Assembly: GCA_026120035.1 (NCBI GenBank)
Contig: JALRME010000050.1
Location: forward strand, 1 to 64,000
Length of the DNA: 64,000 nt
Origin: Coleophoma eucalyptorum
Taxonomy: Eukaryota; Ascomycota; Leotiomycetes; Helotiales; Dermateaceae
Direction of reading: 5' to 3'
A program made the translations under genes and the position numbers. Shown in pieces: positions 10,911 through 22,296 of the stretch. Every line of letters begins with the position of its first letter. Position 1 is the first letter of the stretch. The notes under the pieces are model-generated. The model was given only the letters and a program-made list of their open reading frames with translations. It did not search any database and had not been told where the DNA came from.

Positions 10911-11486
10911 AATGCTCCTGGTTTTCTTCAGAGCCGAACTTGTTAGTAAGGCTGAGGTCCCTAAACATATTCGAGGTTAATATCTGGTCATCGCCTCAGA
11001 GCAGAGTGATGGAGGTATAGAACTATGAAGCAGGGAGTAGCAATTGGCTGGCTAGAGAATGAGTCGAGGCGTAGAGAACAAGTATCGATGTAAAACCATT
11101 CCCCCTTAGGGAGTCGGAACCCCGGATCAACGCGACCCAGTCCATCAATAATTTATCACATGACATTTGTGATAGATATCATAATTCGTCGAGATGCTGT
11201 GCTGAGGTCCCAATGTTTCCAAATGGAAGGGGTCGTACAAAGCATGTTTTATTGATGGCCACTAATGCTTTTACATCGACTGGTTCCTCTACTTGTATAG
11301 CTAGCTTGGGAGATAAAATAATTCTGTAGGGTTCGCTGATATAGATGACGCCTAGTATGATTTCAGTAGCGGAGTAATCTTGAAAAGGAAACCATTGAAC
11401 GATATATGCTTATATGAAATTTGTAGGATAGCATGAGTTTCTACAGAAGAGGAAGCACAGCGCCACTTTTAGATGGTTTAAAATTA
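10911..11486. other. Intergenic stretch between HET paralogues
   Basis: Promoter of paralogue A and 3' end of paralogue B. No open frame of interest and no repeat noticed. Confidence 0.4.
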
Positions 11487-14078
11487 CTATACTATTACCA
11501 TCGATTCAATTCTCCAAGTTAAATCGTCGGTTTCGTCCAGCCACTGATAAACACCTCGCCACTCCCAGGTCTCATTTCCAGGTGCAAGCGCACATATAGC
11601 CGCCATCATACCATATTGTTCTCCTCTCTCTTTTCCCCCTCTATATGTTACCGTCCCACAGGTTGCGAGCGGTCTAATCACTCTCACTCTGCGATGTAGA
11701 CCTATAAGTGCTTCAATTACATTGCAGGCGTTTGCTGTGTCGGGCTGCTCATACACTTCGACCATAGAGTCCAAAGTAGGGTTTAACTCTCTCTGTGTTG
11801 GATGACCAGACTCTAAAGGCGTTTTGTAACAGAAATTATCCCGATACTGGGCCAGAGTTGTTAAATCCATATCACGCACTATCCATTTACCAACCAAACC
11901 ATGAATGGTTTTATTCGCAATATAGCTGCCTTGGCCATCGTATGGTTGGTAGCAAACCATATATTTTTGTTCAGGACCGCCAGTTGGTGGGCCATCATCC
12001 AGGTAGACAGTTCTAAATTGCGGTCTTATATAAGGTGTTTGGGGTGCCCAATTGTAACCAGGTAATTCAATTCGTGGTGCGCTGGACATGAGATATCCCG
12101 TACGGATTGAAGACTGCTCCTTCCACAGATTAGCCGGAGATTTATTACCCGGCACATTGTTTAGCAATCCCCAGATTACCACTTCATCATCAGAACGGGA
12201 TGCATGTCGTTGGCTGAGGAGAAAGCCAGCATCTTCGAGCGATAGCGAGGAATTAGGATCTGATGACGGGAGAAGGTGCTGGGTGCTACCAAGAAGAACA
12301 GCTAGATCTAGTGAGCCTTCATTGAGAACTTTTATGAAAAGCTCTGTTAGAGATATTAACTGGCCGTTTCCGATTAAGATATGAATATTTTGTCGACCTC
12401 GTATAGCCTCCAGCATAGTCCACGCACGCACATTCCAGTCACATACGAGAAGGATTGAAAGTAGAATTTCCAGTATTTCAATTTGTGACCTCTCGGTTTC
12501 TGGCAAGGAAAGGTTTACTGACTGTAAATCCTTGTCACTAATCAAAATGACTTTGCTTGTTGTGAAGACGGTGTTGATCGTATCAATGGCTTCTCGTCTC
12601 AGTTGAGGATCGCTTGGGATACAAGTGGAATCAATCCAGTACGATTCACAGTTGCAATATTTAGCCAAAGAAGTGTATTGTTGGTGGAGGCATAGATTTA
12701 TGCCTTGCTCTGGTCTGCCACCTTGGCCATGACTCCAAACATGCGAAATCGCCATCGTTCCAGAGGATGCGGTGGTATACTGCAAGGAACCATTCGTGTT
12801 GTCCAACTCAACTGCTCGAGGTCCGTTTACCTGTCTATAAGATTCCTCAGACCACACTATCTTCTGGCAAAATCCATTACAGCTTTCTGTGTGAGCAGAT
12901 TGTGCTTTTGTTTCTGCGCCAGTGAACCGCTCACAAGACTCTGGTAAATCACCTTGGCATGTGAGGTCTGAGCCTTTAATACAGCGGCCCGAGAACCCAG
13001 TAAAGTGCGAATCGAATCGAGATAGCATGGTGCGGAAGTCCAGACCTAGTGAAGATCTGCTTGTTCGGAGAACCTCAAAGGCCCAATTACACACATAGGC
13101 AGTTCCGTGTCCTCGATAGTCATCCGAGTCGAGGTGGCTGAGTCGTACTATGCCCTGGACCGCGAATAAGGAACTCCATTCTGGCGAATATCCGTGGTAA
13201 AGTTGAACTCGTAGGATATAATAAAAGTATAACATAACTGATCGCTGCCATGCTGTCCAAAGGAATACTTTAAGTATAGCGCGCCCTTGCGCGTGATTAT
13301 CCTCAACTTCGGGAAATAATGCGCTTTTAAGATTTTGAACTGATGGAGTAGGGTCTGAGAAAGGTCCCGTTATCAAGAGCGAAGCAAAATTGTCTAGCTC
13401 ATCAAACTCATTATTGAGATCGGCAAGCAGATTGATGTACTGCAAACAATCTTGAGCGAACACAAGATCCGCATTTACGCCTTTCTGCGCTATTTTCGTA
13501 GCAATCACAATTGAATTGGTATCGATGAACTGAGTCACATAAAGATTGGCCCATGCGATGTCCTGAATCTTCGAAATCATTTCCATGATCGATGTTTGGT
13601 CATCTGTCAGCTGTGGCCCAAAGTGATGACGGGCTTCTGGTATAACGAACTTCGAAGCCCAACTTCCATCTTTTATTCCGTCCCAGATAGTGCCTTTACC
13701 ACGCATTAGTCCGGAGTTTATGAACTTTAATGAAAACAAGCGTTGTGGTAAACTCGGAAGGCGACGAAGGGTATCCTTCACGACCATAATCTCCTCATTT
13801 TCTAGCCTCGTTCTACTCGGAAGGAGAGCATTAGGATTGATTCTGAATGCGTCTGGGATGAGAGTGCTCAAATGCGCATCAAGCTCTACAAAGTGCGTAT
13901 CTGGAAGCTGAACGGCAAGTAAGAAAGGAGTAAAGAATTCCTTGAGTTGCCAACTACGCTCGTCTTCGTCATCCAACATCGCAAAGCGAGTCCTGAGACT
14001 GAACTTTCCTCGGTCTGCAATGCATGCCATCACAGTTTCGCAGGGATACCATAATTGAGGGCCTGTCGACTGTGGCAT
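11487..14078 (-). CDS. Large HET-domain protein, paralogue B
   Basis: Intronless frame of 863 residues, same strand and layout as paralogue A. Key blocks are MAISHVWSHGQGGRP, ESYWIDSTCIP and a DTINTVFTTSKVILISDKDL stretch in the middle of the protein. The Cys-rich block before the core is conserved (GRCIKGSDLTC, an ESCERF, and ESCNGFCQK). A hydrophobic stretch (SVMLYFYYILRVQL) matches one at the same place in paralogue A. The start codon at 14078 faces a membrane-protein gene at 14464 across 385 bases, so the two may share a promoter. Both paralogues look intact, unlike the two decayed HET genes later in the window. Confidence 0.85.
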   Translation of the reverse strand: MPQSTGPQLWYPCETVMACIADRGKFSLRTRFAMLDDEDERSWQLKEFFTPFLLAVQLPDTHFVELDAHLSTLIPDAFRINPNALLPSRTRLENEEIMVVKDTLRRLPSLPQRLFSLKFINSGLMRGKGTIWDGIKDGSWASKFVIPEARHHFGPQLTDDQTSIMEMISKIQDIAWANLYVTQFIDTNSIVIATKIAQKGVNADLVFAQDCLQYINLLADLNNEFDELDNFASLLITGPFSDPTPSVQNLKSALFPEVEDNHAQGRAILKVFLWTAWQRSVMLYFYYILRVQLYHGYSPEWSSLFAVQGIVRLSHLDSDDYRGHGTAYVCNWAFEVLRTSRSSLGLDFRTMLSRFDSHFTGFSGRCIKGSDLTCQGDLPESCERFTGAETKAQSAHTESCNGFCQKIVWSEESYRQVNGPRAVELDNTNGSLQYTTASSGTMAISHVWSHGQGGRPEQGINLCLHQQYTSLAKYCNCESYWIDSTCIPSDPQLRREAIDTINTVFTTSKVILISDKDLQSVNLSLPETERSQIEILEILLSILLVCDWNVRAWTMLEAIRGRQNIHILIGNGQLISLTELFIKVLNEGSLDLAVLLGSTQHLLPSSDPNSSLSLEDAGFLLSQRHASRSDDEVVIWGLLNNVPGNKSPANLWKEQSSIRTGYLMSSAPRIELPGYNWAPQTPYIRPQFRTVYLDDGPPTGGPEQKYMVCYQPYDGQGSYIANKTIHGLVGKWIVRDMDLTTLAQYRDNFCYKTPLESGHPTQRELNPTLDSMVEVYEQPDTANACNVIEALIGLHRRVRVIRPLATCGTVTYRGGKERGEQYGMMAAICALAPGNETWEWRGVYQWLDETDDLTWRIESMVIV

Positions 14079-14463
14079 ACTGAAGGGCTAGCTAGTATTA
14101 CAAGAAAATTTCAAGCTGGAAGGATACTCCAGATGCGGGACAGAACTGATATTTTCCAAGGAAATGGGTATGCGAGGTGTGTTGTCCGTGGCACGATCGG
14201 CTGCGCTTTTTGCAGCGCCACCGATTTTTACTGGACCAGTAAACCTCTGGCATCTTCTATCAGTCCGGTAGCAATTAAATTATCAAGGCAAGGCAGAATT
14301 CACTGCTCCCGAGCCTGCATGACCTGGTCCTTAGGCTAGATTGTACACAAGGCTCTACAACAAAACTCACGTTGTTGATTTATTATGCCACTGCACCTTA
14401 CTTTAGGGAAGCCTAGCTCTACTCATTTGAAAATTGCAAGCAGCATTGAAAGACTTAAGCATA
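14079..14463. promoter_or_regulatory. Bidirectional intergenic region, HET paralogue B / membrane protein
   Basis: 385 bases between divergent start codons at 14078 (minus) and 14464 (plus). I see no clear operator or TATA pair. Co-regulation of the two genes is inferred from the arrangement only. Confidence 0.35.
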
Positions 14464-15885
14464 ATGTCAAGTTATAGCACCCCAAATTTTGCAGCACTTG
14501 GCTCACTGAATATCCCCGCATTCTTCGCGGTTCCTCCACTAGTTAATATTCTTGCCGAATGGACAGCACTAATCCCACTCGTCTGTCATTTAGCAAGCTA
14601 TCGTCATGCTCATCAATTTGTTGGCCAGGTTACTCTTCTCGGTCGAGTCTCTGTGGGGTTGTTTCCCAAGCTGGGGGTCCTAACAGGAATCTCGAGGCTA
14701 ATAGAGCGAGGCCCCGAGTTCCTAGATACAGCAAGTATTTTGGGAGCCTCCAGCCGAAAAGTGTGGGATGTAAAATGGGGTAGCACATTCCCTTGTGCAA
14801 ATGGGGCAGCAAGTGACATCTTAGCCGAATCACTATTAAGCCGTGGAACTGCTGTGGTTGAGATTCCCGAGGGGATTCCTTCCACCGTGTTGCCTCAATT
14901 GGCAAAAGATACAACCCAATGCCAGGATGGTGCGTCTGGAGCTCAGATTAAACAAGCACCCTCCTCACTGAGTAAACTTACTCCGGTTTCAACTCAGGGA
15001 ACAACTACTCGTCCCACTTTCCGTCGGTATCAAACTCTGCATGTGCTGCATTTTTCTAAAACAAAGCAGTCTTCGTCGTGGCCTTCGACACTTGACAAAC
15101 TCTTTTCTTTGCCCGCATTTGAGGCCGCGGCTTTCACCTGCAAACTCGGTATTGTGATTATTCTATGTCTCTTTGGTATATATGGTACCGCAACTACTCT
15201 CTTATCCGGTGCAGTGACTCAGCTCGTAGTCCGCGGTGTCCAAGTCCAGCGGCCTTCTGGATTTCTCGGCAACAACGAGGTCCACGATGCGTGCATGCTC
15301 GTGGCAACTCACGAGAATTCTTCTACATGGTACCTCTTTGTAGGGGACCGTGGTATCGTTGACTCGCTTCTCAATAAGCCCATGATTCATATTCCTAGGC
15401 AGAAATTTACAGCGATGTGGCTTCGAAAAGCTCAGGCTATTCAGCTACTTGCAATGACTTTTGTGGCCGCCCAGAAGGGATGGGATGGCGTTTCCTTGTT
15501 TGTCTTACTCGGGGTTTCGACCGTTATCAGGCTACGATTCAGGACCAATTTTATAGCCAAAAGATTTTGCGAAGCAAATGGAGTTGCGATTTCGCAACAA
15601 AGTTTCAAATTTTCTGGGCGCACGTCTATGCTAGGTGCAATTCAGAAGCTCAGTGGCAGTAGAACTTGGGCATGGATGGATGAGATTCTGGCTCCATGTC
15701 TACGAAGAGATGTCTGGGCAAAGGATTTATCGCCTACGGACACCGATTTGAATCAGTTTGAGGTCGAAATACGCAATTTGAGTGATTTTGATAGAGGCTG
15801 GGTCCTGGTAAACAAAACTTTAGCAGAACGAGCGGCTGCCATGATGAATAATGCTGTTGGGGGCTTTACAGATTTGAGAGTCTAA
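14464..15885 (+). CDS. Membrane protein of unknown function beside a HET gene
   Basis: Intronless, 473 residues from the ATG at 14464; the open frame extends ten codons upstream but without an ATG. Hydrophobic segments include one near the N-terminus (FFAVPPLVNILAEW and onward), one near 225-255 (CKLGIVIILCLFGIYGTATT) and one near 335-365 (LLAMTFVAAQKGW then SLFVLLGVSTVIRL). A soluble-looking stretch between the last two helices contains TSWYLFVGDRG-like sequence (STWYLFVGDRG). I do not recognise a transporter or enzyme family. The divergent arrangement with a HET gene makes a membrane partner or sensor for HET signalling a reasonable guess, not a demonstrated role. Confidence 0.65.
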   Translation: MSSYSTPNFAALGSLNIPAFFAVPPLVNILAEWTALIPLVCHLASYRHAHQFVGQVTLLGRVSVGLFPKLGVLTGISRLIERGPEFLDTASILGASSRKVWDVKWGSTFPCANGAASDILAESLLSRGTAVVEIPEGIPSTVLPQLAKDTTQCQDGASGAQIKQAPSSLSKLTPVSTQGTTTRPTFRRYQTLHVLHFSKTKQSSSWPSTLDKLFSLPAFEAAAFTCKLGIVIILCLFGIYGTATTLLSGAVTQLVVRGVQVQRPSGFLGNNEVHDACMLVATHENSSTWYLFVGDRGIVDSLLNKPMIHIPRQKFTAMWLRKAQAIQLLAMTFVAAQKGWDGVSLFVLLGVSTVIRLRFRTNFIAKRFCEANGVAISQQSFKFSGRTSMLGAIQKLSGSRTWAWMDEILAPCLRRDVWAKDLSPTDTDLNQFEVEIRNLSDFDRGWVLVNKTLAERAAAMMNNAVGGFTDLRV

Positions 15886-16412
15886 TTTCAAAAGCCTCTT
15901 TGGTAATTTTCATAATCTAATGGTGGAGATTTAATGGATACTAAGAAAAGAGATCTGATATTGGTGAGAACATTTACAGAGAAGCTATCGTTCAAATGAG
16001 AAAGATCTATAAAGCATCAGAGCGGCTGTCGGTACTCTACTTGAAGCTTGCTTGCATTAATGTCAAGGATAGCGCTGGCCTATTCCCAAGGTCCACTCTG
16101 GCTCCTCTGAAGTCCATATCCAATGCATGGCTAGCCTCTCTACTGCCTGTGAAGACAAATGCACTCTGCCAGGCTGACTGAAACAAAGATTTTCATATTA
16201 TACGCTACTTCTAGCATAGCTTCCACCGTAATTATCCTGTAACACGACCTATTTGTAGCCATTAGCACTAGCAAATGACTACTGAGCAGATTTAAATTGG
16301 CTCGAATTATTGAGAATAACTTCTATTTGAATATTCTAGATTGCTCTAGTACCTAGGTAGATGAAATAAATATAGAGAGTGATACTTCGAGAACGATGCT
16401 CAGAGCGTAAAC
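15886..16412. other. Intergenic stretch, convergent 3' ends
   Basis: Between the membrane protein (plus) and the GH3 gene (minus). A 61-codon frame at 15996 has no features. No gene supported. Confidence 0.4.
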
Positions 16413-19043
16413 TTATGCAATAAACGTAAATGGGTCAGGAACTACAATGCCAGTAGAGGTCTTGACAAGATCCTTCGGGTTAGAACTCAAGCCTACGAAA
16501 ATATCGTGGACTCCTTTCTCAACGGCCCAAGAGTCTCTGGACTCGTCCCAAAACGCCAGACTATCCCTAGCAAAAACCACCTTTGCTTCCTTGACCTCCC
16601 CAGGCTGTAGATTCACCTTCGCCCAACCAACAAGAGCTTTAGGTGGACGAGCTATAGAAGTTTGAGCTGGAGGACAGAGATAGACCTGTACAACCGATTT
16701 ACCCTCCCTGTCACCGGTGTTTCTAACTTTAAAACTAACAGCAATAGTCGTCTCTGCTGTTGAGTCCTGTGATATTGTACCTTGCACATCAAGAGGGTCA
16801 ACATCAAAAGATGTATAGCTCAGACCGTACCCGAATGGGAAACGAACTTCACCATCACAACCCCATTTCTGATCAAAGTGCCTGTAGCCAACGTTGACGC
16901 CTTCGACGTATTCCACTTTTTTGCTCTCCAAACAGTCCAAGCCAAAGTTACCAAACCAGGCACAATGCTCGACCTCTTTAGGCCAGGATGTTGGCAGTTT
17001 ACCACTAGGGTTAACGTCCCCGAGTAGTACATCCAAGACAGCATTACCGGTCTCTTGGCCAGCAAACCAGCCCTGTACAAGTGCGTCAATGTTTTCTATC
17101 CAGGGCGTACAAATGGGACCGCCAGTTGAATTTACCACAATAGTCTTGACATTCGGAAGAGAGGAAAGTTCCTTTACGAGACAGTCCTGCGAACCATCTG
17201 CGGGAAGTGACATACTTTCCATATCTCTATGCTCTGTCTCCCATTTCTCTGTTCGCCCGACGCAGATGATTGTCAGATCAGCTTGTTTTGCCAATGATAC
17301 TGCCTCAGCCGTGAGATCGATTTCCATCTCCGCCTGGTGGACTAGTCCGATATGCACTCCAGATTGGTAGTCAAGTATGTGGGTTTCAGAGCTTGGTTTA
17401 GTGGGAGTTAGAGCTTCCACCAATATCTTATAAGACTGACCGGCCACAAAAGAGTAGCGGAAATGAGGTTCTTCATTAAACATCATAATGAAATCCGACG
17501 CTTTCTTGAACATTTCCTTTTGCTCAAACACGAGAGAGTCATTAATATAGAATTTGGCAGGGCCTAATGACGAAAAGCCAAGATAGTGAGAGCCTGTCTC
17601 CGAGGGAATGTAGGTGCTTCGGAATCTAACCGACCTATGACCTTTGGAGGCAAGATCTATAACAGTCATGAAAAAGGAGCGAGGAAAGTGGTCCACGTAG
17701 AATGGGTCGCCAGAAAATTCGGTAGATTTGAAGAACTCGGCAGTAAAGCCTTGCTTGCCAATTTCATTTGTACAATTACTCATCAGTTCCGGGTAGATTT
17801 TCAGAATATGCGCTCCGGCTGAATATAGTATCTTCTTGTCTGTAAGGCGGGAGCTGATTGCGTCAAATAAGGAGGTCTTGTAGTGGCTGTTAAGTGAAGC
17901 ACTACCACCACCATGTGCCGCGGGATACTTGGCAAGTGGCCCGACCACTGCGATTGTGTTGATTGTCTTTGGCTGAATTGGAAGCACACCATTGTTTTTC
18001 AAAAGCACGACACCTTCTGCACCCATTGAGCGAATGAGCTCACGGTGTTCGGGGAGGTTTGCAGATGTCTCCTTTACAGATTCTCGCCTGTCGGAGAATT
18101 TTCCAGTCTTGGCTAGCAACTGTAATAAAGCTTTGGTCCTTGCATTGAGCGAGGAGACATCAATCTTACCATCCTCAACAGCCTCACGCATAACATCGGG
18201 GGTTCGCCATACTGCAGGACCAGGCATCTCGAGATCTAGACCGGCGTTGACGCTCTCGATTTTGGTGGTAGTTGATCCCCAGTCCGACATCACAAGCCCT
18301 TTGAAGCCCCACTGGTCACGTAGGGTTTGTTGAAGAAGCTTCGAGCTGGATTCAGTCCCTCCACCGTTAACCCGTGCGTAACTGGTCATACAAGCCCAGG
18401 GATCAGCATTCTTGACGACGAGCTCGAAAGGGCGAAGGTAGATCTCTCTGAGTGCACGCTCCGAGACAGTCTGCATGACGGAAAGCCGAAGAGTCTCTTG
18501 CTCATTAGCTACAAAATGCTTCATGGTGGCACCAATTCTTTCTGATTGTAGTGCCTTAACAATTTCGCTGGCCATAAGACCAGATAGCAATGGATCTTCG
18601 GAAAAAGACTCAAAGTTTCTCCCACCTAGAGGGGATCGATGCCCACAGACAGTCGGAGCAAGAACTACCTGTATGCCTTTCATAAGTGCTTCTTGGGCTA
18701 ATGCCTTGCCGAATCTTCTGCTCAAGTCTAGGTTGAAAGTCGAAGCCAATGAAACGCTTGCTGGGAAGCAAGCCGCTTTTGGTCCATCCTGCATGTCTGC
18801 TCCTCTCACACCATTGGGTCCGTCAGAACTGGACTACTATTAACACTACAACTATCAAGGTCATATAATTCTTAACTAGAGATCGTGCACTTACACCTTT
18901 AGGGATGGGATATTCAAGCGGTCAATATTATAAGTCTCCCAGAAGTTTTTTCCAGAGAGCATTAGGATTTTCTCATCCACAGTGAGCTCCTGAAGAAGGA
19001 ACTCAATGTCGACCGAATCATTCGGTTTAGAGACAGTTGACAT
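16413..19043 (-). CDS. Beta-glucosidase, glycoside hydrolase family 3, with PA14 insert; intracellular type
   Basis: Two exons (19043-18895 and 18828-16413; 66-base intron) encode 854 residues. The splice restores the family motif IPSLKVSDGPNGVRG, so the first exon is well supported. The N-terminal catalytic domain shows GRNFESFSEDP, KHFVANEQE and the nucleophile motif VMSDWG (Asp232). A PA14-type insert follows (around EFFKSTEF...YLGFSSLG...FYINDSLVF), then the second GH3 domain and a C-terminal fibronectin III-like domain. There is no signal peptide (MSTVSKPND), so the enzyme probably acts in the cytosol on imported beta-glucosides such as cellobiose. It faces a sugar-porter gene at 20033 and a Zn2Cys6 gene lies beyond, which supports uptake followed by internal hydrolysis. 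The substrate is inferred from family only. Confidence 0.92.
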
Positions 19044-20032
19044 TCTTAGAAAGCTCGCTATTAGGGGGACGGAGGCAAAATACTAGTCACTGCGTGTTGA
19101 TAGTTGACTGTTTGATCTGCACGTGAACCAGGCCCAGTTCTGAAGATATGTTGCTGCGAGTGTCTCTTCGGATTGTATATTTTTTTTCGTATGTTTCTCG
19201 CCGCCACAAAATGCCAATAAATGATAATCCAGAGAAGGCCAAAGAAATGTAAGGTTCGAAGGACGGAATGCTGCTGAGATATGGATTTGCGAAAAGGTGC
19301 AGGTTGGAAACCCTAGACCTGAAATTGACTTATAGATTTTGAGATAGGACCTTATTTATGCATTTTAAACTCTGCAATTCTATAATTCTCAATTCCGAGT
19401 CGGAGAGTCGGAGATTCAAACTAATGAAAGAAGCTAGCGTTCTACTTGGGGGTGGGGGGGGGGGGAGTAGAAGCAAAGCGGAGAATAGTCGGATAGTCGA
19501 TTTAGCTCCATGTCAACCCTGTCAAGCCACACTGGCTTCCAAGTTCAATTGTTTAATGTGGGGTGTGCTGGGTATCTCATGGTCTCATGGGGTGGAGACG
19601 GCTGAAGGAGCAAATAGGAGAATAAACGGAAAGTCAGATTTAGCGGTTGCTGGCGGTTCATCCTTGCCACACCAGAATCGGCTGTTGTTGATAGTACAGA
19701 GCTGGAGAAATCTAGATTCTGTAAGTTATATTTGCTTTCGAAATTTTTTGCTCAACTTTCGGATGAACTTTTTGATTGGCTTGTGATGGAAATTCGACTG
19801 ACTGGTTTACCTCTTTTAGGTTGGTACCTTCTCTTCAAATCACGATGAATTTTTGAAAGAAGATTCGTCTCCCTAATATATAATGTAAGTCATCTCCACC
19901 TCCCCACGTTTTCGCTATCCCCCATATTCTCCTTACTCTTTTCCTTCCCCACACGTGAGGATATGCATTACTTTGCAAGCAACCTCTTCAGTTCCAACCG
20001 TTCATCTCAAGACTACAGAAATCTTCATCAGA
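19044..20032. promoter_or_regulatory. Shared divergent promoter, GH3 gene / sugar porter
   Basis: 989 bases between divergent starts. It contains paired CGG triplets at 19401-19411 (spacer 5) and 19479-19492 (spacer 8), a form bound by Zn2Cys6 regulators, a CACGTG E-box at 19120-19125, and a G-run near 19448-19465. An open frame at 19358-19786 runs through the G-run and is not a credible gene. Confidence 0.45.
19401..19492 (+). promoter_or_regulatory. Paired CGG triplets, candidate Zn2Cys6 binding sites
   Basis: CGG-N5-CGG at 19401-19411 and CGG-N8-CGG at 19479-19492, as direct repeats within 92 bases of the GH3/transporter shared promoter. The neighbouring Zn2Cys6 gene (22297-24105) is the obvious candidate binder. 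This is inference from pattern only. Confidence 0.35.
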
Positions 20033-21965
20033 ATGTCCGACAATTGCAAGGACAGCGTTAATGGCGACAGAACCTTTGAGCATGCAGAAGAGCCCGCCAA
20101 AATCACGTCAGAAGCCATCGACTCCGCGAGCCAACTGGCAGCGGAATTTGATGCTGCTCAGCACCGTCAGACCTTTACGGAAGCCCTTACATCTGTTCCG
20201 AAAGCCATCGCATGGTGTACGTCCCTTGCCACCCCAGTTTGCTGTCCTAATCATAGCCCGTTGGAGTCGCGGCAATGACAGAAATAGGCTGACGAGGAAA
20301 ATCAGGCATGTACATGTTCTTCATCTGTATTATGTGGGGATACGATGGTCTCTCCGGTGCTGCAGTGATTTCGATGTCTGCATTCAGAGAAACTTACGGA
20401 TATGTTTACGACGGCGGATATGTCATCTCTGCTAGTTGGCAGCTGGGATTTACTGCTGCTTCTTTAATAGGTGAGTACAACCTGCTGATACAGGGAAAGC
20501 TGGACATCTAAAGGACACATACTTTAGGCTTGGTTATTGGTGGCTACGTTGCCGGTATTCTAATCCAGCGCTTTGGTCGACCCATAGTCATTGGTTGTGG
20601 ATACACTATAAGCGCTGGTGGTGTCTTCCTTCAATTCTTCGGCAACACTCCACCCGAGTTCTTTTGTAGCAAACTATTGACTGCTATCCCCTTGGGTATC
20701 TTCATAACCGCCGCTCCAACATATGCCGCCGAAGTTGCCCCCTTTCGACTTAGAGGTGCTATGACTGCGGGTACCAACTTTTCCATTGCTCTTGGTCAGC
20801 TAATAGCCTATGGGGTGATGCGTCAATCTCAACTGATTTCCGGCCCGCGTAGCTATCAAACGATGTTTGCTGTGCAGTGGGGTTTCGTGATCGTTGGTCT
20901 TCTCATCTTGCCCTTCCTGCCTGAGTAAGCCGAGCATAGACTTCATGCCTCACTGAGTCGTAATCGAAGGCTAACGATTGATTAATAGGTCACCATTCTT
21001 CCTTATTTCCAAGGGTAAGGTAGATAAGGCACGAAGGAACATATTGAGATTATACGGAGCCGCACATGATGTCGAGGGAAACATTGCAAGCATTCAATCT
21101 TCTCTGGATAATGAGAGACAGTCAAATGAGCATCAGGGTTCTCTGATGGATTGTTTTAGGCAGCCACATCTTAGAAGGACGCTGTGCTGTATGATGATGT
21201 TCGTCATCCAGAATGCTGCAGGTCAGAGTTGGGTGTCGGGCTATATGACGTGTTAGTCCCCTAATTCGGCCGCAAGGATCTCCTGGGAAATGCTAATGTT
21301 CGTCAGACTTCATGGAATTAGGTGGTCTTGCAGACACCAAAGCATTCGATACCAGCGTTGGTATTACAGGTTTGATGGTAAGTAGTTCTATTGAAATCTT
21401 CGTGCCTGTTATGGTCAGAACTTAACGCGGTGTCCAGGTATTTGGCAACATGATTGGCTGGGTGTCCGTCGAGTGGCTTGGACGCCGTGGTAGTATGCTC
21501 TATGGTACAGTATTTTTGGCAGCGTGCCTCCTGATGATCGGTATATTTGCATGCGTCAATACTAAGTCAGCAATTTGGGGCCAGGTCTCCTTTATGGCTA
21601 TTTGGGCATTGGTCTACCAGGCTACGCTAGGTGCAGTAGCATGGCCAATTGTTGCAGAGAACGCCACCTCATCTCTCAGGAATTCTACCCAATCTCTTGC
21701 TGTGATGATGAATGGCTTGAGCGGTGCTATATGGGCCTTTGCTCTTCCATATGCCGTCAACCCTGATGAAGGAAATTTGGGTGGGAAGATTGCTTTTATC
21801 TTCGGTGCAACTTTGGTTGTCGCTGCTGTCTGGGTCTACTTTATGGTTCCCGAGACTAAGGGAAGGACTTATGCGGAAATTGATGAGCTTTGGCGGACAG
21901 CCCCTCCTCGGAAATGGGGCAAAACTACAATTGTTAATATTGTAGATGAGAAAATCATTGAGTAA
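20033..21965 (+). CDS. MFS sugar transporter (sugar porter family)
   Basis: Six exons: 20033-20216, 20306-20470, 20528-20924, 20989-21251, 21307-21377 and 21438-21965; 535 residues. Every junction keeps frame and restores family motifs. Sugar-porter marks are MWGYDGLSG in helix 1, GRP after helix 2, PESPFFLISKGK at the end of the first half, EWLGRRG after the third pair, and PETKGRTYAEIDEL at the C-terminal end. The N-terminal 55 residues are polar and cytoplasmic. This subgroup of fungal carriers imports maltose, cellobiose or similar oligosaccharides by proton symport at the plasma membrane; the exact sugar cannot be read from sequence. Divergent from a cytosolic-type beta-glucosidase, so import of a beta-glucoside is likely. 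Confidence 0.9.
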
Positions 21966-22296
21966 ATAGGTACAATGGTGTGAACACTATTATCTACATA
22001 AATAGTTGAAACACCTTATTTCTGGCTACTCATGGTGGTTCACATGATCTTTTTGATCGTCCGTGTGGCTTGTCCCAGCAGCTGTCCAATTCCCAAGCAA
22101 GGAAATAGGAGCCGCTGGTTGAAATCTTGAAAATATAAACATGAAAAATACTCTGGACTACATGCCAGTGAATAGCAAAGCAAGGAGAGTGTTGCTTCAA
22201 AGGTAGAAATAATGAGCCGGAATATAGATTTACTGAATTTTGGAATTTACGTATTTTCGTTGCTGAATTTTCAAGGGGCGATTGTTCCGAACAAAA
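21966..22296. other. Intergenic stretch, convergent 3' ends
   Basis: Between the sugar porter (plus) and the Zn2Cys6 gene (minus). Nothing further seen. Confidence 0.4.

Noticed and set aside
19358..19786. 142-codon open frame through a G-run in the GH3/porter promoter
   Set aside because: It includes a poly-Gly stretch from the G-run, has no domain, and lies within an evident divergent promoter.
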